A stretch of DNA of 30,912 nt from DASUPK01 sp036505735 (GTDB taxonomy: Bacteria > Actinomycetota > Thermoleophilia > Solirubrobacterales > 70-9): assembly GCA_036505735.1 (NCBI GenBank), contig DASXSZ010000096.1:1-30912 (forward strand), given 5' to 3'. The translations under genes and the position numbers were made by a program. How positions within the stretch are numbered: the first letter of the stretch is position 1; each line of letters starts with the position of its first letter. The notes beneath the pieces were generated by a model that saw only the letters and a list, made by a program, of their open reading frames with translations, was not told where the DNA came from and made no database searches. Positions 20,281 through 29,054 of this stretch are shown one piece after another.

Positions 20281-22902
20281 ATGGCCTCGACAGCTCCCGC
20301 CCGCGCCTTCCAGGCTGATCCCTACGACTACGGAGAGGTGCGGAGGCTCGCCGCGGAGCTCGAGCTCGCCGAGCCAGTTGCCGTGACGCTTGTCCGGCGC
20401 GGCTATCGCACGGTCGATGCGGCCCGGCGGTTCCTCGAAGCGCGCGAGTCGCATGACGCGACCGAGTTCACCGGGATCGAGGTGGTCTGCGAGCTGGTCC
20501 TCTCAGTGGCCCGAGAGCGTGGCCGGATCACGATCCACGGCGACTACGACGTCGACGGAGTCTGCTCCACGGCGATCCTCGTATCGACGCTCCGGACCCT
20601 TGGGGCCGAGTGCGACTGGTTGATCCCCGACCGGCTCTCGGACGGCTACGGCCTGACGATGTCGAGCGTCGAGCAGCTGCGTCGCCGCGGCACCCAGCTC
20701 GTGATCACGGCCGACTGTGGGATCGGGTCCGTCGAGGAGGTGGCCGCCGCGCGCGCCGTCGGGATCGAGGTCGTGGTCACCGATCACCACCTTGCGGGTG
20801 AGCGCCTCCCCGAGTGCCCGGTCGTCCACCCGGTCGTCTCCGAATACCCGTTCGAGGGGCTCTGTGCCGCGGGGGTCGCGCACAAACTCGCCATCGCCCT
20901 GAGTGACGCGGCGGGACGCGGCGCCGTGGAGACGGTGAGCGGCAGGCGACACCCCTGCGATCGGGACCTCGATCTGGTCGCCCTCGCCACGGTCGCCGAC
21001 ATGGTCCCTCTGGTCGGCGAGAACCGGCGCCTCGTCCGCGAGGGGCTCCGGGTCCTGCGGGACAGCCCCCGAACCGGGCTACGTGCTCTGATGGCCGCAG
21101 CCGCCGTGGACCCGGAGACCATCGATGCGAGCGCCCTCGGCTTCCGCCTCGGCCCGCGCATCAACGCCGCGGGGCGCCTCTACCGAGCCGACGCGGGTGT
21201 CGAGTTGATGCTCACCGACGACCCCGAGCGGGCGGCCGCCATCGCGGCCGAGCTCGACCGCGCCAACGCCGAGCGTCGCTGGGCGGAGCAGAAGGTCGTG
21301 GAGGGAGCGGAGCGGGCTCGCTCGGCGCTTTCGCCATCCCAGAAAGAAGCTCCGGCGCTGGTCCTCGCGGGCGAGGGGTGGCATCCGGGGGTAGTGGGGA
21401 TCGCGGCCTCCCGGATGGTGGAGCGCCACTTCCGGCCCACGGTCCTGCTCTCCGTGAAAGGCGACCGGGCCAAGGGCTCGGCGCGAAGCATTCCCGATTT
21501 CGACCTGGTCACCGCGCTCGGCGCGTGCGACGCGCACCTCGTCCGGTATGGAGGCCACCGCGCGGCGGCGGGTCTCGAGCTCGAGGCGGGCCGCCTGGAC
21601 GCCTTCCGCGAGGCCTTTGTCGAGCACGCCGCCTCGCGAATCGACCCCGCGGACCTGGTGCGGCTCGAGCGGCTCGACGCCCTGGTCGGCGTCGGGCGGG
21701 AGGGGATCGGGATGGACCTCGCCCGGCAGCTGGAGAGCCTCGGCCCGTTCGGAATTGGCAACCCCGGCCCGCGCCTGCTCGTTCCATCCGGCCGCCTGCG
21801 CGAGGTGCGCCCACTCGGCGAGGAGGGCAAGCACGCGCGCTTTCAGCTCGAGAGCGGCGCCGGCCGAGCCGTGGGCGTGGCTTTCGGGATGAACGGTGAG
21901 ATCTCGCAGCGCGAGGACCAGCCCATCGATCTCTCCGTGGAGCTGGAGGTCGACCGCTGGAACGGCGCCGAGCAGCCGCGGGTCGTCGTGCGCGAGCTCT
22001 ACCCCCTCGAGCCCGCCGGCGACGGCGGCGAGGCGAGCTGCGGCGAGGGCTGCCCCGCGCCGGATGCCGCGTGGTGGGATCGCATGGAGCACGAGTTGGC
22101 CAGGGTCACCGGGGGGCGACCCGGCGCGCTGCTCGACGTCAGGGCGGCAGGTGGCGCCCGCCGCCAGCTGGTCGACCGCCGCGGCGGGGCGGCGGTGGCA
22201 TCGCTCGCCGAGCTGATCTCGAGCGGGGAGCCAGTCCTCGCGATCTGTGCCGATGCCGCGAGGCGGGCAAAGCTCGCCTCGTCGGCCGCCGACCCGCGTC
22301 GCTTCGGGGCTGCTCTCCCGCGGATCGCCTGCTGCCGCTGCGGGAGTGGCGCCCTCGATCGGGCACTGGGTGCCGCGCCGGCGGCCGGCTTGGTGCTGGC
22401 CGACTGGACCGCGGTCGCGCTTCGTCCCCAAGCTCCGACCGACTTCAGGCACGTGGTGGTCATCGATCCGCCCCCCAGCGAGGCCCTTCAGGAGCTCGCC
22501 TGGGAGGCGCCCGCGGGCCCCGGATACCTCCATCTGGCCTGGGGCACTCCCGAGCTCGAGTTCGCCGCCCGGCTCCTCACCGGGGAATGGGAGCTGCGGG
22601 GCCCGACCGGTGAGATCTGGCGAGCGCTCCACCAGGCTGGCGGCGAGGCCGAGGGGCCGGCGCTGCGAGCCGCCCTCCAGGGGCCCTCCGACTACCCGCG
22701 GCCCGCCGAGGTGGCCGCTCGCTGCGTGGCGATCCTGGACGAGCTCGGCCTGTGCGAATGGCGGACCGATGGCGCCGCCCGGGTGCTGCGGGTTTTATCC
22801 TCGGAGAGGACCGATCTGGGGCGTTCGCGGGCCTACGCGGCCTGTCTCGCCAGGCACCAGGAGGCCATCCGATTCCTGCGAAGCAGAGCACAACAGGCGT
22901 AG
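20281..22902 (+). CDS. recJ: Single-strand DNA exonuclease RecJ with long C-terminal extension
   Basis: RecJ degrades single-stranded DNA 5' to 3' in recombination and mismatch repair. In the 873-residue protein the DHH phosphoesterase motifs are HGDYDVDG (87-94), DRLSDGYG (117-124), ADCG (144-147) and DHH (168-170). The DHHA1 motif region follows (GEGWHPGVVGIAASR, then RYGGHRAAAG near 420-430), then the OB-fold domain (about 460-585). The last 270 residues or so form an Ala/Arg-rich domain without nuclease motifs; E. coli RecJ has only 577 residues. The start codon fits the conserved N-terminus. The end overlaps, or lies very near, the rel start. Confidence 0.93.
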   Translation: MASTAPARAFQADPYDYGEVRRLAAELELAEPVAVTLVRRGYRTVDAARRFLEARESHDATEFTGIEVVCELVLSVARERGRITIHGDYDVDGVCSTAILVSTLRTLGAECDWLIPDRLSDGYGLTMSSVEQLRRRGTQLVITADCGIGSVEEVAAARAVGIEVVVTDHHLAGERLPECPVVHPVVSEYPFEGLCAAGVAHKLAIALSDAAGRGAVETVSGRRHPCDRDLDLVALATVADMVPLVGENRRLVREGLRVLRDSPRTGLRALMAAAAVDPETIDASALGFRLGPRINAAGRLYRADAGVELMLTDDPERAAAIAAELDRANAERRWAEQKVVEGAERARSALSPSQKEAPALVLAGEGWHPGVVGIAASRMVERHFRPTVLLSVKGDRAKGSARSIPDFDLVTALGACDAHLVRYGGHRAAAGLELEAGRLDAFREAFVEHAASRIDPADLVRLERLDALVGVGREGIGMDLARQLESLGPFGIGNPGPRLLVPSGRLREVRPLGEEGKHARFQLESGAGRAVGVAFGMNGEISQREDQPIDLSVELEVDRWNGAEQPRVVVRELYPLEPAGDGGEASCGEGCPAPDAAWWDRMEHELARVTGGRPGALLDVRAAGGARRQLVDRRGGAAVASLAELISSGEPVLAICADAARRAKLASSAADPRRFGAALPRIACCRCGSGALDRALGAAPAAGLVLADWTAVALRPQAPTDFRHVVVIDPPPSEALQELAWEAPAGPGYLHLAWGTPELEFAARLLTGEWELRGPTGEIWRALHQAGGEAEGPALRAALQGPSDYPRPAEVAARCVAILDELGLCEWRTDGAARVLRVLSSERTDLGRSRAYAACLARHQEAIRFLRSRAQQA

Positions 22903-25235
22903 CCAGCAAGACCGAGGACGGGGCCCTTCCCGAGGGCCTCGAGTCCCGTGACATCGAGCGCCGCGGCCACACCCGCGTCGGGGAGCCGGCCGGCCGGTCC
23001 CGCACGCCCCGGGCCGACTCGATCACGCGCGAGCTGACGCCTGACCAGCGGGCGCTCCTCGGTGATCTCTTCGCGGTGATCGAGGAGCACAAGGCCGATG
23101 CTGCCGAGCCCATCGACCGCCAGGAGATCGAGCGCGCCTTCGCCTTCGCATGCGAGAGCCACGCCGGGCAGGAGCGCAAGTCGGGCGAGGACTTCATCAC
23201 GCACCCACTCGGGGTGGCGCGGATCTGCGCGGGGCTGCGCCTAGACACGGCGACGCTCTGCGCGGCACTTCTCCATGACACAGTCGAGGACACCAGCGCG
23301 AGCCTCGACCAGGTGCGCGAGGACTTCGGCGACGAGATCGCCCAGCTGGTCGACGGCGTCACCAAGCTGACCGGGATCACCTTCAAGAGCCGCGACGAGA
23401 GGCAGGCCGAGAACTACCGCAAGATGATGGTGGCGATGGCCACCGACGTCAGGGTGATCCTGATCAAACTGGCCGACCGCCTGCACAACATGCGCACGAT
23501 CGAGGCGCTGCCCAAGCAGAAGCAGCAGGAGAAGGCCCGCGAGACGCTCGAGATCTTCGCCCCGCTGGCGCACCGCCTCGGGATCCACGCGATCAAGTGG
23601 GAGCTCGAGGACCTCGCGTTCGCCACGCTCCATCCGCGCAAGTACGACGAGATCAAGGAGCTCGTCGCCCAGCAGCGGATCGAGCGAGAGCGCTATGTGG
23701 AGGAGGCCGGTGAGTTCCTGGCCAAGGAACTCGGCAAGGTCGGCATCGAGGCCGAGATCTCAGGCCGCGCCAAGCACTTCTACTCGATCTACACGAAGAT
23801 GACCCGCAAGGGGCGGGAGTTCAACGAGATCTTCGACCTGACCGCGATGCGCGTCCTGGTCGGCTCGGTGAAGGACTGCTACGGCGCGATCGGCATCGTC
23901 CACTCGCTCTGGAAGCCGCTGCCCGGCCGTTTCAAGGACTTCGTCGCGATGCCGAAGGCGAACGCCTACCAGGCCCTCCACACCACCGTGATCGGACCCG
24001 AGGGTCGCCCGCTCGAGATCCAGATCCGGACGCCGGAGATGCACGAGCTGGCCGAGTACGGGATCGCGGCGCACGTGATCTACAAGGAGGGGGCCGCCTC
24101 CGGCGATCCGCGCAAGGAGAAGATGACCTGGCTTCGCCAGCTGATCGAGAACGAGCGCGACACCGGACCCAAGGCGTTCCTGGATGCGCTCAAGGTCGAC
24201 CTCTTCGAGGACGAGGTCTTCGTCTTCACGCCGAAGGGCGAGGTCAAGAATCTCGCCGCCGGATCGACGCCACTCGACTTCGCCTACTCCATCCACACCG
24301 ATGTCGGTCACCGCTGCGTAGGAGCGAAGGTGAACGGCAAGCTCGTCCCGCTCCACTACCAGCTGCGCAGCGGCGACATCGTCGAGGCGCTCACGGCGAA
24401 GCAGGGCCGCGGCCCCTCGCGCGACTGGCTGAAGCTCGTCCGCACGACCCGCGCCCGCAACAAGATCCGGGCCTGGTTCTCGCGCGAGGGGCGCGAGGAC
24501 GCGGAGCACGAGGGGCGCGAGCAGCTCGCCAAGGAGTTCAAGAAGCGCGGCCTGCCCTATCCGAAGCTCGCCGGCTCGCCGCTGCTGGTCGACGTGATCA
24601 GGGAGATGGGCTTCCGCAAGGCGGACGACTTCTACATCGCGCTCGGCCAGTCGAAGATCTCGACCAAGGTCGTCGCCAACAAGGTGCTTCAGCGTCTCAA
24701 GCGCGGCGAGGCGGTCGAGGAGGAGCCGGCCGAGGGCCTGATCAAGGGGACCGATGACGCAAGGCGGCGGACGCGCGAGGCGACCAGCTTCGGCATCAAG
24801 GTGAAGGGCATCGACGACGTCGCCGTGCGACTCGCCAAGTGCTGCCGTCCGGTCCCCGGCGATGAGATCGTCGGATACGTCTCGCTCGGCCGCGGCATCA
24901 CCGTCCACCGCAAGGACTGCCGCAACGTCGCGGCCCTCAAGAAGGCGCCGGAGCGCTTCACGGAGGTGAGCTGGGAAGGCGACAACGAGTCTTCCTACAG
25001 GGTCGAGCTCCAGGTGGACGCCTGGGACCGCACCCGCCTGCTCGAGGACCTTTCCCGTACGTTCGCGGAGGTCGGACTCAACATCCTCGAGGCCCGCTGC
25101 ACGACCAAGCACCCGATGGTGAAGAACCGCTTCGTGCTCGAGGTTGGCGACACCGAGCAGCTCAAGCAGTGCATCTCCAGGCTGCGCAACATCGACTCCG
25201 TCTTCGACGCCTACCGCGTCACCCCGACGGGCTGA
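22752..25235 (+). CDS. rel: Bifunctional (p)ppGpp synthetase/hydrolase Rel
   Basis: Rel makes and degrades the alarmone (p)ppGpp. The hydrolase domain has HPLGVARI and an intact HDTVEDT, and DRLHNMRT. The synthetase domain has GRAKHFYSIYTKM, FDLTAMRVLV and GRFKDFVAMPK; RFKD is the charge motif of bifunctional enzymes rather than ExDD of RelA. A TGS domain (DEVFVFTPKGEVKNLAAGST), a zinc-finger-like region (AKCCRPVPGDEIVGY) and a C-terminal ACT domain follow. The start is unclear. G/C-rich third positions show coding from at least 22903, yet the next canonical in-frame start is GTG 23076. The GTG 22752 or ATG 22758 inside recJ would mean a 145-151 nt overlap; a non-canonical start is also possible. 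Confidence 0.95.
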   Translation: MRMADRWRRPGAAGFILGEDRSGAFAGLRGLSRQAPGGHPIPAKQSTTGVASKTEDGALPEGLESRDIERRGHTRVGEPAGRSRTPRADSITRELTPDQRALLGDLFAVIEEHKADAAEPIDRQEIERAFAFACESHAGQERKSGEDFITHPLGVARICAGLRLDTATLCAALLHDTVEDTSASLDQVREDFGDEIAQLVDGVTKLTGITFKSRDERQAENYRKMMVAMATDVRVILIKLADRLHNMRTIEALPKQKQQEKARETLEIFAPLAHRLGIHAIKWELEDLAFATLHPRKYDEIKELVAQQRIERERYVEEAGEFLAKELGKVGIEAEISGRAKHFYSIYTKMTRKGREFNEIFDLTAMRVLVGSVKDCYGAIGIVHSLWKPLPGRFKDFVAMPKANAYQALHTTVIGPEGRPLEIQIRTPEMHELAEYGIAAHVIYKEGAASGDPRKEKMTWLRQLIENERDTGPKAFLDALKVDLFEDEVFVFTPKGEVKNLAAGSTPLDFAYSIHTDVGHRCVGAKVNGKLVPLHYQLRSGDIVEALTAKQGRGPSRDWLKLVRTTRARNKIRAWFSREGREDAEHEGREQLAKEFKKRGLPYPKLAGSPLLVDVIREMGFRKADDFYIALGQSKISTKVVANKVLQRLKRGEAVEEEPAEGLIKGTDDARRRTREATSFGIKVKGIDDVAVRLAKCCRPVPGDEIVGYVSLGRGITVHRKDCRNVAALKKAPERFTEVSWEGDNESSYRVELQVDAWDRTRLLEDLSRTFAEVGLNILEARCTTKHPMVKNRFVLEVGDTEQLKQCISRLRNIDSVFDAYRVTPTG

Positions 25236-25265
25236 ATCCGGCAATCCCGCCGGGCGGATCTCGCG

Positions 25266-25271
25266 TATAAA
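25266..25271 (+). promoter_or_regulatory. -10-like box TATAAA
   Basis: TATAAA ends 7 nt before the GTG at 25279, again without a Shine-Dalgarno before the GTG. Confidence 0.45.
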
Positions 25272-25278
25272 CCAGCAA

Positions 25279-25962
25279 GTGGTCAGGAGGAGGGACAGAC
25301 GCAGGCCGCTCTGGATGGTGCTCGCTCTGGCGATCGCCGGCGTGGTCCTGGCTGCGGGCGTGGCGTTCGGCGCCGCTCCGATCGTCGGGACAGCCGACAA
25401 CATGTACTCGGCTCCGACCTACACGATCGATCAGGGCGAGGTCGCTCAGCTCCAGGTCACGGGCAGCACGCACAACGCGACCGCGCACCCGGCGGGCCCG
25501 GACGGCAAGGCCCTCTTCCGCAGCCCGACGATCTCCGGTGGCCAGACGGCAGCCGTCGATGGCACCCAGTACCTGACGGCTGGCAACTACACGTTCTTCT
25601 GCACGATCCACCCGAGCACGATGCAGGCGACTCTGACCGTGACCAACTCCGGCACCCCGGTGGCCCGGCCCCACGCCGATCTCAGCCTGAAGAGCAAGAA
25701 GCTCTCCAAGGCGGTCAAAAAGGGACTGCTGGTCGGGGTCACGACCAACACCACGGTCGACGGCGCCACGCTCACGGCCATGCTCGGTAAGGCAGTCATC
25801 GGCAGGGTCACGGTCTCACTAGCCGCCGGCCCGCAGGTGGAGCTCGTCAAGCTGAACAAGGCCGGGAAGAGCAAGCTCAGGGCCCGGAGCACGGCCAAGG
25901 TGACGGTCACGGCCAACGTCCCGTTCGGGTCGCCGGCCACGGCCAAGGGCAAGCTCAGCTAG
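25279..25962 (+). CDS. Exported cupredoxin-domain protein
   Basis: From the GTG at 25279 this is a 227-residue protein. A basic N-terminus (VVRRRDRRRP) and a hydrophobic helix (12-32) act as a signal peptide or anchor. Residues about 38-123 form a cupredoxin. Type-1 copper ligands are visible as a His in GSTHNATAHP (H65 or H70), C108, H111 and M115 in FFCTIHPSTM. A second, Lys/Val/Thr-rich beta domain (about 133-227) follows, like the repeated secreted domains I know from Thermoleophilia. It is likely an electron carrier or copper protein outside the membrane. It overlaps the convergent HIT gene by 8 nt at the tails. Confidence 0.8.
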   Translation: MVRRRDRRRPLWMVLALAIAGVVLAAGVAFGAAPIVGTADNMYSAPTYTIDQGEVAQLQVTGSTHNATAHPAGPDGKALFRSPTISGGQTAAVDGTQYLTAGNYTFFCTIHPSTMQATLTVTNSGTPVARPHADLSLKSKKLSKAVKKGLLVGVTTNTTVDGATLTAMLGKAVIGRVTVSLAAGPQVELVKLNKAGKSKLRARSTAKVTVTANVPFGSPATAKGKLS

Positions 25963-26389
25963 CGGCCTCGGCCGCCTCTCGCACCCGCTCCGCCACCTCC
26001 CGCATCTGATCCTCAGAGTCGTATTTCGAGCGCGGCCAGAAGAAGCCCCGCAACCCGTCCTTCGGCTTGCGCGGGACCACGTGGACGTGGAGGTGATGCA
26101 CGCTCTGGCTGACCACGTTGTTGAGCGCCACGAAGGAGCCCGGCTTCCTCATCGCCTTCGGGATGGCGACGGAGAGCAGCCGGGCGTTCGAGAAGAGCGG
26201 GCCCAAGAGGTCGTCGGGCAGGTCCGCGAGCGTCTCGTGGTGGTCGCGGGGGACCAGCAGCGAGTGGCCGGGGAAGAGCGGGCGGTTGTCGAGGAAGGCG
26301 ACGGTCCGCTCGTCCTCGAAGACCACGTGCGCCGATTCGTCACCGGCGACGATCTGACAGAACCGGCAGTTAGGGTCCCCCTTGGCCAT
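25955..26389 (-). CDS. HIT family protein
   Basis: This 144-residue HIT-superfamily nucleotide hydrolase or transferase has zinc-type Cys C8 and C11 (CRFC), the RPLFPGHSLLVPRDHHETL core at about 36-54, and the histidine triad HLHVHVV with H99, H101 and H103. Members hydrolyse phosphoramidates or dinucleoside polyphosphates; the substrate here is not known. The ATG at 26389 gives the typical N-terminus; the frame is open upstream but that part is not family-like. The start region is shared with the divergent secreted-protein gene. Confidence 0.9.
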   Translation of the reverse strand: MAKGDPNCRFCQIVAGDESAHVVFEDERTVAFLDNRPLFPGHSLLVPRDHHETLADLPDDLLGPLFSNARLLSVAIPKAMRKPGSFVALNNVVSQSVHHLHVHVVPRKPKDGLRGFFWPRSKYDSEDQMREVAERVREAAEAAS

Positions 26390-26398
26390 GGTCCGCGA

Positions 26399-26404
26399 TA
26401 CTGT
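26399..26404 (+). promoter_or_regulatory. -10-like box TACTGT
   Basis: TACTGT lies 28 nt before the TTG at 26433. With a start point near 26412 it would give a short leader containing the AGGAAGG Shine-Dalgarno. Confidence 0.3.
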
Positions 26405-26432
26405 CAGAGCGCGGGGGGCCAGGAAGGGACCC

Positions 26433-26921
26433 TTGACCCGAGCGACCACAGCACGCAGGAGAGCGCCCACGGGACGGACGAGGTGGCTAATCCGAGCCTC
26501 ACTCCTGCTCGCGCTGATCGTGATCGCCGCCCCGGGGCCGGGTTTCGCCGGCGCCGGCGTGTCCCTGAAGAGCGGCAAGTACAGCGGGAAGACGGCTCAG
26601 GACGCGGTCAGCCCCTCCTTCCGGAAGATCGAGTTCGTCCTCAAGAAGGGGAAGGTGACGCTCACCACGGAGCCGACGGTCGCCAGGGGCCCCTGCCTGT
26701 CGACCCCGGTCTTCACGCTCGACGGGACGGTGACGAAGAAGCTCGGCAGGGACCGCTCGTTCACCTTTACCCATACCTTCCTGGGCAACAAGTTCGACAA
26801 GATCAGCGGCCACTTCGTGAGCTCGACGGAGGTCGAGGGCTTCGCCATCTACCACTTCGCCGCCCAGGATCTCTGCTCCGCGGGGAAGACGAAGGTCAGC
26901 TTCACCGCGAAGCACAAATAA
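26433..26921 (+). CDS. Small secreted protein of unknown function
   Basis: From TTG 26433 (after AGGAAGGGA) this is a 162-residue protein. An Arg-rich N-terminus and a hydrophobic stretch (LLLALIVIAA) form a signal peptide ending near GFAGAG. The mature part is beta-rich, Lys-rich and has two Cys. It opens with SGKYSGKTAQDAVSPSFRKI, a pattern (GxYxGxT then a beta sandwich) that I know from secreted proteins of Solirubrobacterales. No enzyme motif. An ATG at 26388 is possible, but it would overlap the HIT gene start on the other strand. Confidence 0.65.
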   Translation: MTRATTARRRAPTGRTRWLIRASLLLALIVIAAPGPGFAGAGVSLKSGKYSGKTAQDAVSPSFRKIEFVLKKGKVTLTTEPTVARGPCLSTPVFTLDGTVTKKLGRDRSFTFTHTFLGNKFDKISGHFVSSTEVEGFAIYHFAAQDLCSAGKTKVSFTAKHK

Positions 26922-26954
26922 ACGGCGGCCACAAAGACCGCAGCCGAATCAAAG

Positions 26955-27965
26955 CTACGCGACGATCGTCAGCGCACCCGGGTCGACCGAGAACCGCAGC
27001 TCGGTGTGCTCGCCGATGTAGTCCCCATCCACCTGCACCGGGAAGGGACGGGGCTGGTACTCCTCGTCCATCGAGATGGAGCGGACTATCGCCGCCTCGA
27101 CGTCGTCGAACTCCTCGATCTGCCGGTGCTTGGAGACATGCAGCCGCCGGCTCAGCACGCGGGTCGCGACCGGGAGCATGTCGCGCTGCTTGGCGCGATT
27201 GAGAAGGGCCATCGAGACGGTCCCGTCATCGAAGCCGATGTCCTCGCAGATACGGATCGGGATGTTGGCGAAGTAGGTGAAGGGATCCGAGTTCTGCGCG
27301 ATCGCCGTGACGCCCTCGTGCTTCTCGCCGGCGATCTCGAGCTCGAGGCGGACCGGGTCGCGCAGGTAGTGCCGGTAGAAGGCGGTGATCGCGGCCCATG
27401 TGTAATACCACTGGCGCGCCCGAGCCTTGAGCCGCGGGTGGGCATCGACCCGCTTCACGACGGTCGCGTCGAGCCCGACGCCGCAGGCGAAGACGAAATG
27501 GCGACCGTTGCAGCGACCGAGGTCGATCTTGCGGGGATGAAAGTCGTCCGCCAGCCCGATCAGGTGCTCGGTGGCGTCCACGACGTCGTTCGGGATCCCG
27601 AGGGTCCTGCAGACGACGTTGGTGGAGCCGCCCGGGAGCACTGACACCGGCACATCGGTCCCGGCTAGGCCGTTCGCCACCTCGTTGAGCGTCCCGTCGC
27701 CGCCGAAGGCGACGACGATGTCGTAGCCGCCGCTGCGGGCCTCGCGGCCGATCTCGATCGCGTGCTCCGCGGCCTCGGTGTCGACCGCTTCGACTTCATA
27801 GCGGGACTGGAGCGCGTAAACGACCAGGTTCTTGAGCCGATCCGAGACGGTGGTCGCGTACGGGTTGACGATGATCAGCATCCGCTTCTTCGCCGCGTCG
27901 GGGGAGAGTGGCACGGCCTGAGCCGCGGGGGCGGGCTCTCTCTGGGCAGGGGCGATCGTGGCCAC
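26955..27965 (-). CDS. Diacylglycerol-kinase-like lipid kinase
   Basis: This 336-residue protein of the DAGK_cat/LCB5 family phosphorylates diacylglycerol, sphingosine-like or other lipids with ATP. Motifs: LIIVNPYA (30-37), the nucleotide-binding FGGDGTLNEVANGL (87-100), VLPGGSTNVVCRTLGIP (109-125), then FACGVGLDATVV, and the C-terminal beta domain (FPVQVDGDYIG). The GTG at 27965 has a good Shine-Dalgarno (AGGAGAAAGG). It is the last gene of the minus-strand operon, 9 nt after the MBL-fold gene. The exact lipid cannot be told. Confidence 0.9.
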   Translation of the reverse strand: MATIAPAQREPAPAAQAVPLSPDAAKKRMLIIVNPYATTVSDRLKNLVVYALQSRYEVEAVDTEAAEHAIEIGREARSGGYDIVVAFGGDGTLNEVANGLAGTDVPVSVLPGGSTNVVCRTLGIPNDVVDATEHLIGLADDFHPRKIDLGRCNGRHFVFACGVGLDATVVKRVDAHPRLKARARQWYYTWAAITAFYRHYLRDPVRLELEIAGEKHEGVTAIAQNSDPFTYFANIPIRICEDIGFDDGTVSMALLNRAKQRDMLPVATRVLSRRLHVSKHRQIEEFDDVEAAIVRSISMDEEYQPRPFPVQVDGDYIGEHTELRFSVDPGALTIVA

Positions 27966-27974
27966 GCCTTTCTC

Positions 27975-29054
27975 CTAACCCCGGCTGAGCACGGGGTTAC
28001 CGCCCGGGATCAGGTCGCCGAGCCGGTCGGCGGGCAGGTCCGAGGTCGCCTCGTAGCGCACGACCTCTCCATCCTCGACTTCGCGGACGTGACCGGCGTT
28101 GACCAGCAGGTCGGCGTGGCCGATCACCTCCGAGAGGGTGAGGAACGCTTGGGTCACCGCGACGTCGCCCCAGAGAGCCTGGGCGAGCTCGTGGCCCGTC
28201 CGCGGCTGCTCGGCGATCAGAGCGTAGAGCTTCTCCGCGCGCCTTTGATGAAGAGCGAACCGCTGGTCGATCAGCCCGACGTGGTCGGTGATCGGCTCGC
28301 CGTGCCCGGAGAGCACGATCTCGGCCGGCAGCTCCCGGGTCCTCTTCAGCGACTCGAGGTAGGCGACCAGGGCCTGTGTGCGCTCGCGGGACCCATCGAG
28401 CGGCCGGGAAATCAGCGGATTCGAGGAGATGTGCTTGATCAGGTGATCCGCCGCGAGCAGGATCCGCCGCTGTTCATCCCAGAAAACCGTGTCCGAAGGG
28501 CTGTGGCCGGGGCGGTGCTGCACCTCGAGCCGCCTATCGCGCAGCTCCAGCACATCGCCGTCGTGGAGCGGCCTGTTCACCTTCGTCTTCGACCCCCAGG
28601 CGCGGAAGCTGCCCGTCACCTGGCGCAGAGCGGTGACGACCTCCTCGGAGATCCCGTGGCGTCGCATCAGCGCGGCGGCCTCCTCGTCGTCGCGCTCGGC
28701 GTCGTCCCCGAAGTTCTCGAGAAAGGGCACGGCTACGTCGATCGCGGCCACCTCGGCGCCGGAGCGCTTGGCGACGATGTCGACCAGCCCCAGGTGGTCG
28801 ATGTGCTGGTGCGTAACGATCACGAGCTCGACGTCGTCGATCCGGTGCCCTAGGGCGTCCAGCTGGCGCTCGAGCTCGTCCAGGGCCTTGCCGGAGTTGG
28901 GCCCCGAGTCCACGAGCGTGAGCGGCTCGTCCTCGAGCAGGTAGGTATTGACGCGCCCGACCTGGAAGGGGGTGGGGATTCGCATGACGCGGATTCCTGC
29001 ATCCGCTATCCGCTGCCAGACCGCCGGGTCCGCCGCGTCCAAATCCCGGCTCAT
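27975..29054 (-). CDS. MBL-fold metallo-hydrolase with C-terminal winged helix
   Basis: This 359-residue protein has THQHIDHLG (81-89) giving H82, H84, D86 and H87 of the HxHxDH zinc site, a further His in HRPGHSPSD, Asp in LLAADHL, and His in VLSGHGEP. The C-terminal 80 residues form a winged-helix-like segment (LYALIAEQPRTGHELAQALW). The layout is that of LACTB2/glyoxalase-II-like hydrolases; the substrate is unknown. Its ATG overlaps the phosphomannomutase stop by 4 nt (ATGA). Confidence 0.88.
   Translation of the reverse strand: MSRDLDAADPAVWQRIADAGIRVMRIPTPFQVGRVNTYLLEDEPLTLVDSGPNSGKALDELERQLDALGHRIDDVELVIVTHQHIDHLGLVDIVAKRSGAEVAAIDVAVPFLENFGDDAERDDEEAAALMRRHGISEEVVTALRQVTGSFRAWGSKTKVNRPLHDGDVLELRDRRLEVQHRPGHSPSDTVFWDEQRRILLAADHLIKHISSNPLISRPLDGSRERTQALVAYLESLKRTRELPAEIVLSGHGEPITDHVGLIDQRFALHQRRAEKLYALIAEQPRTGHELAQALWGDVAVTQAFLTLSEVIGHADLLVNAGHVREVEDGEVVRYEATSDLPADRLGDLIPGGNPVLSRG

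Noticed and set aside
21079..25403. Long minus-strand frames of over 500 codons opposite recJ and rel
   Set aside because: These are mirror frames of recJ and rel; no domain, no start signal, and composition typical of GC shadow frames.
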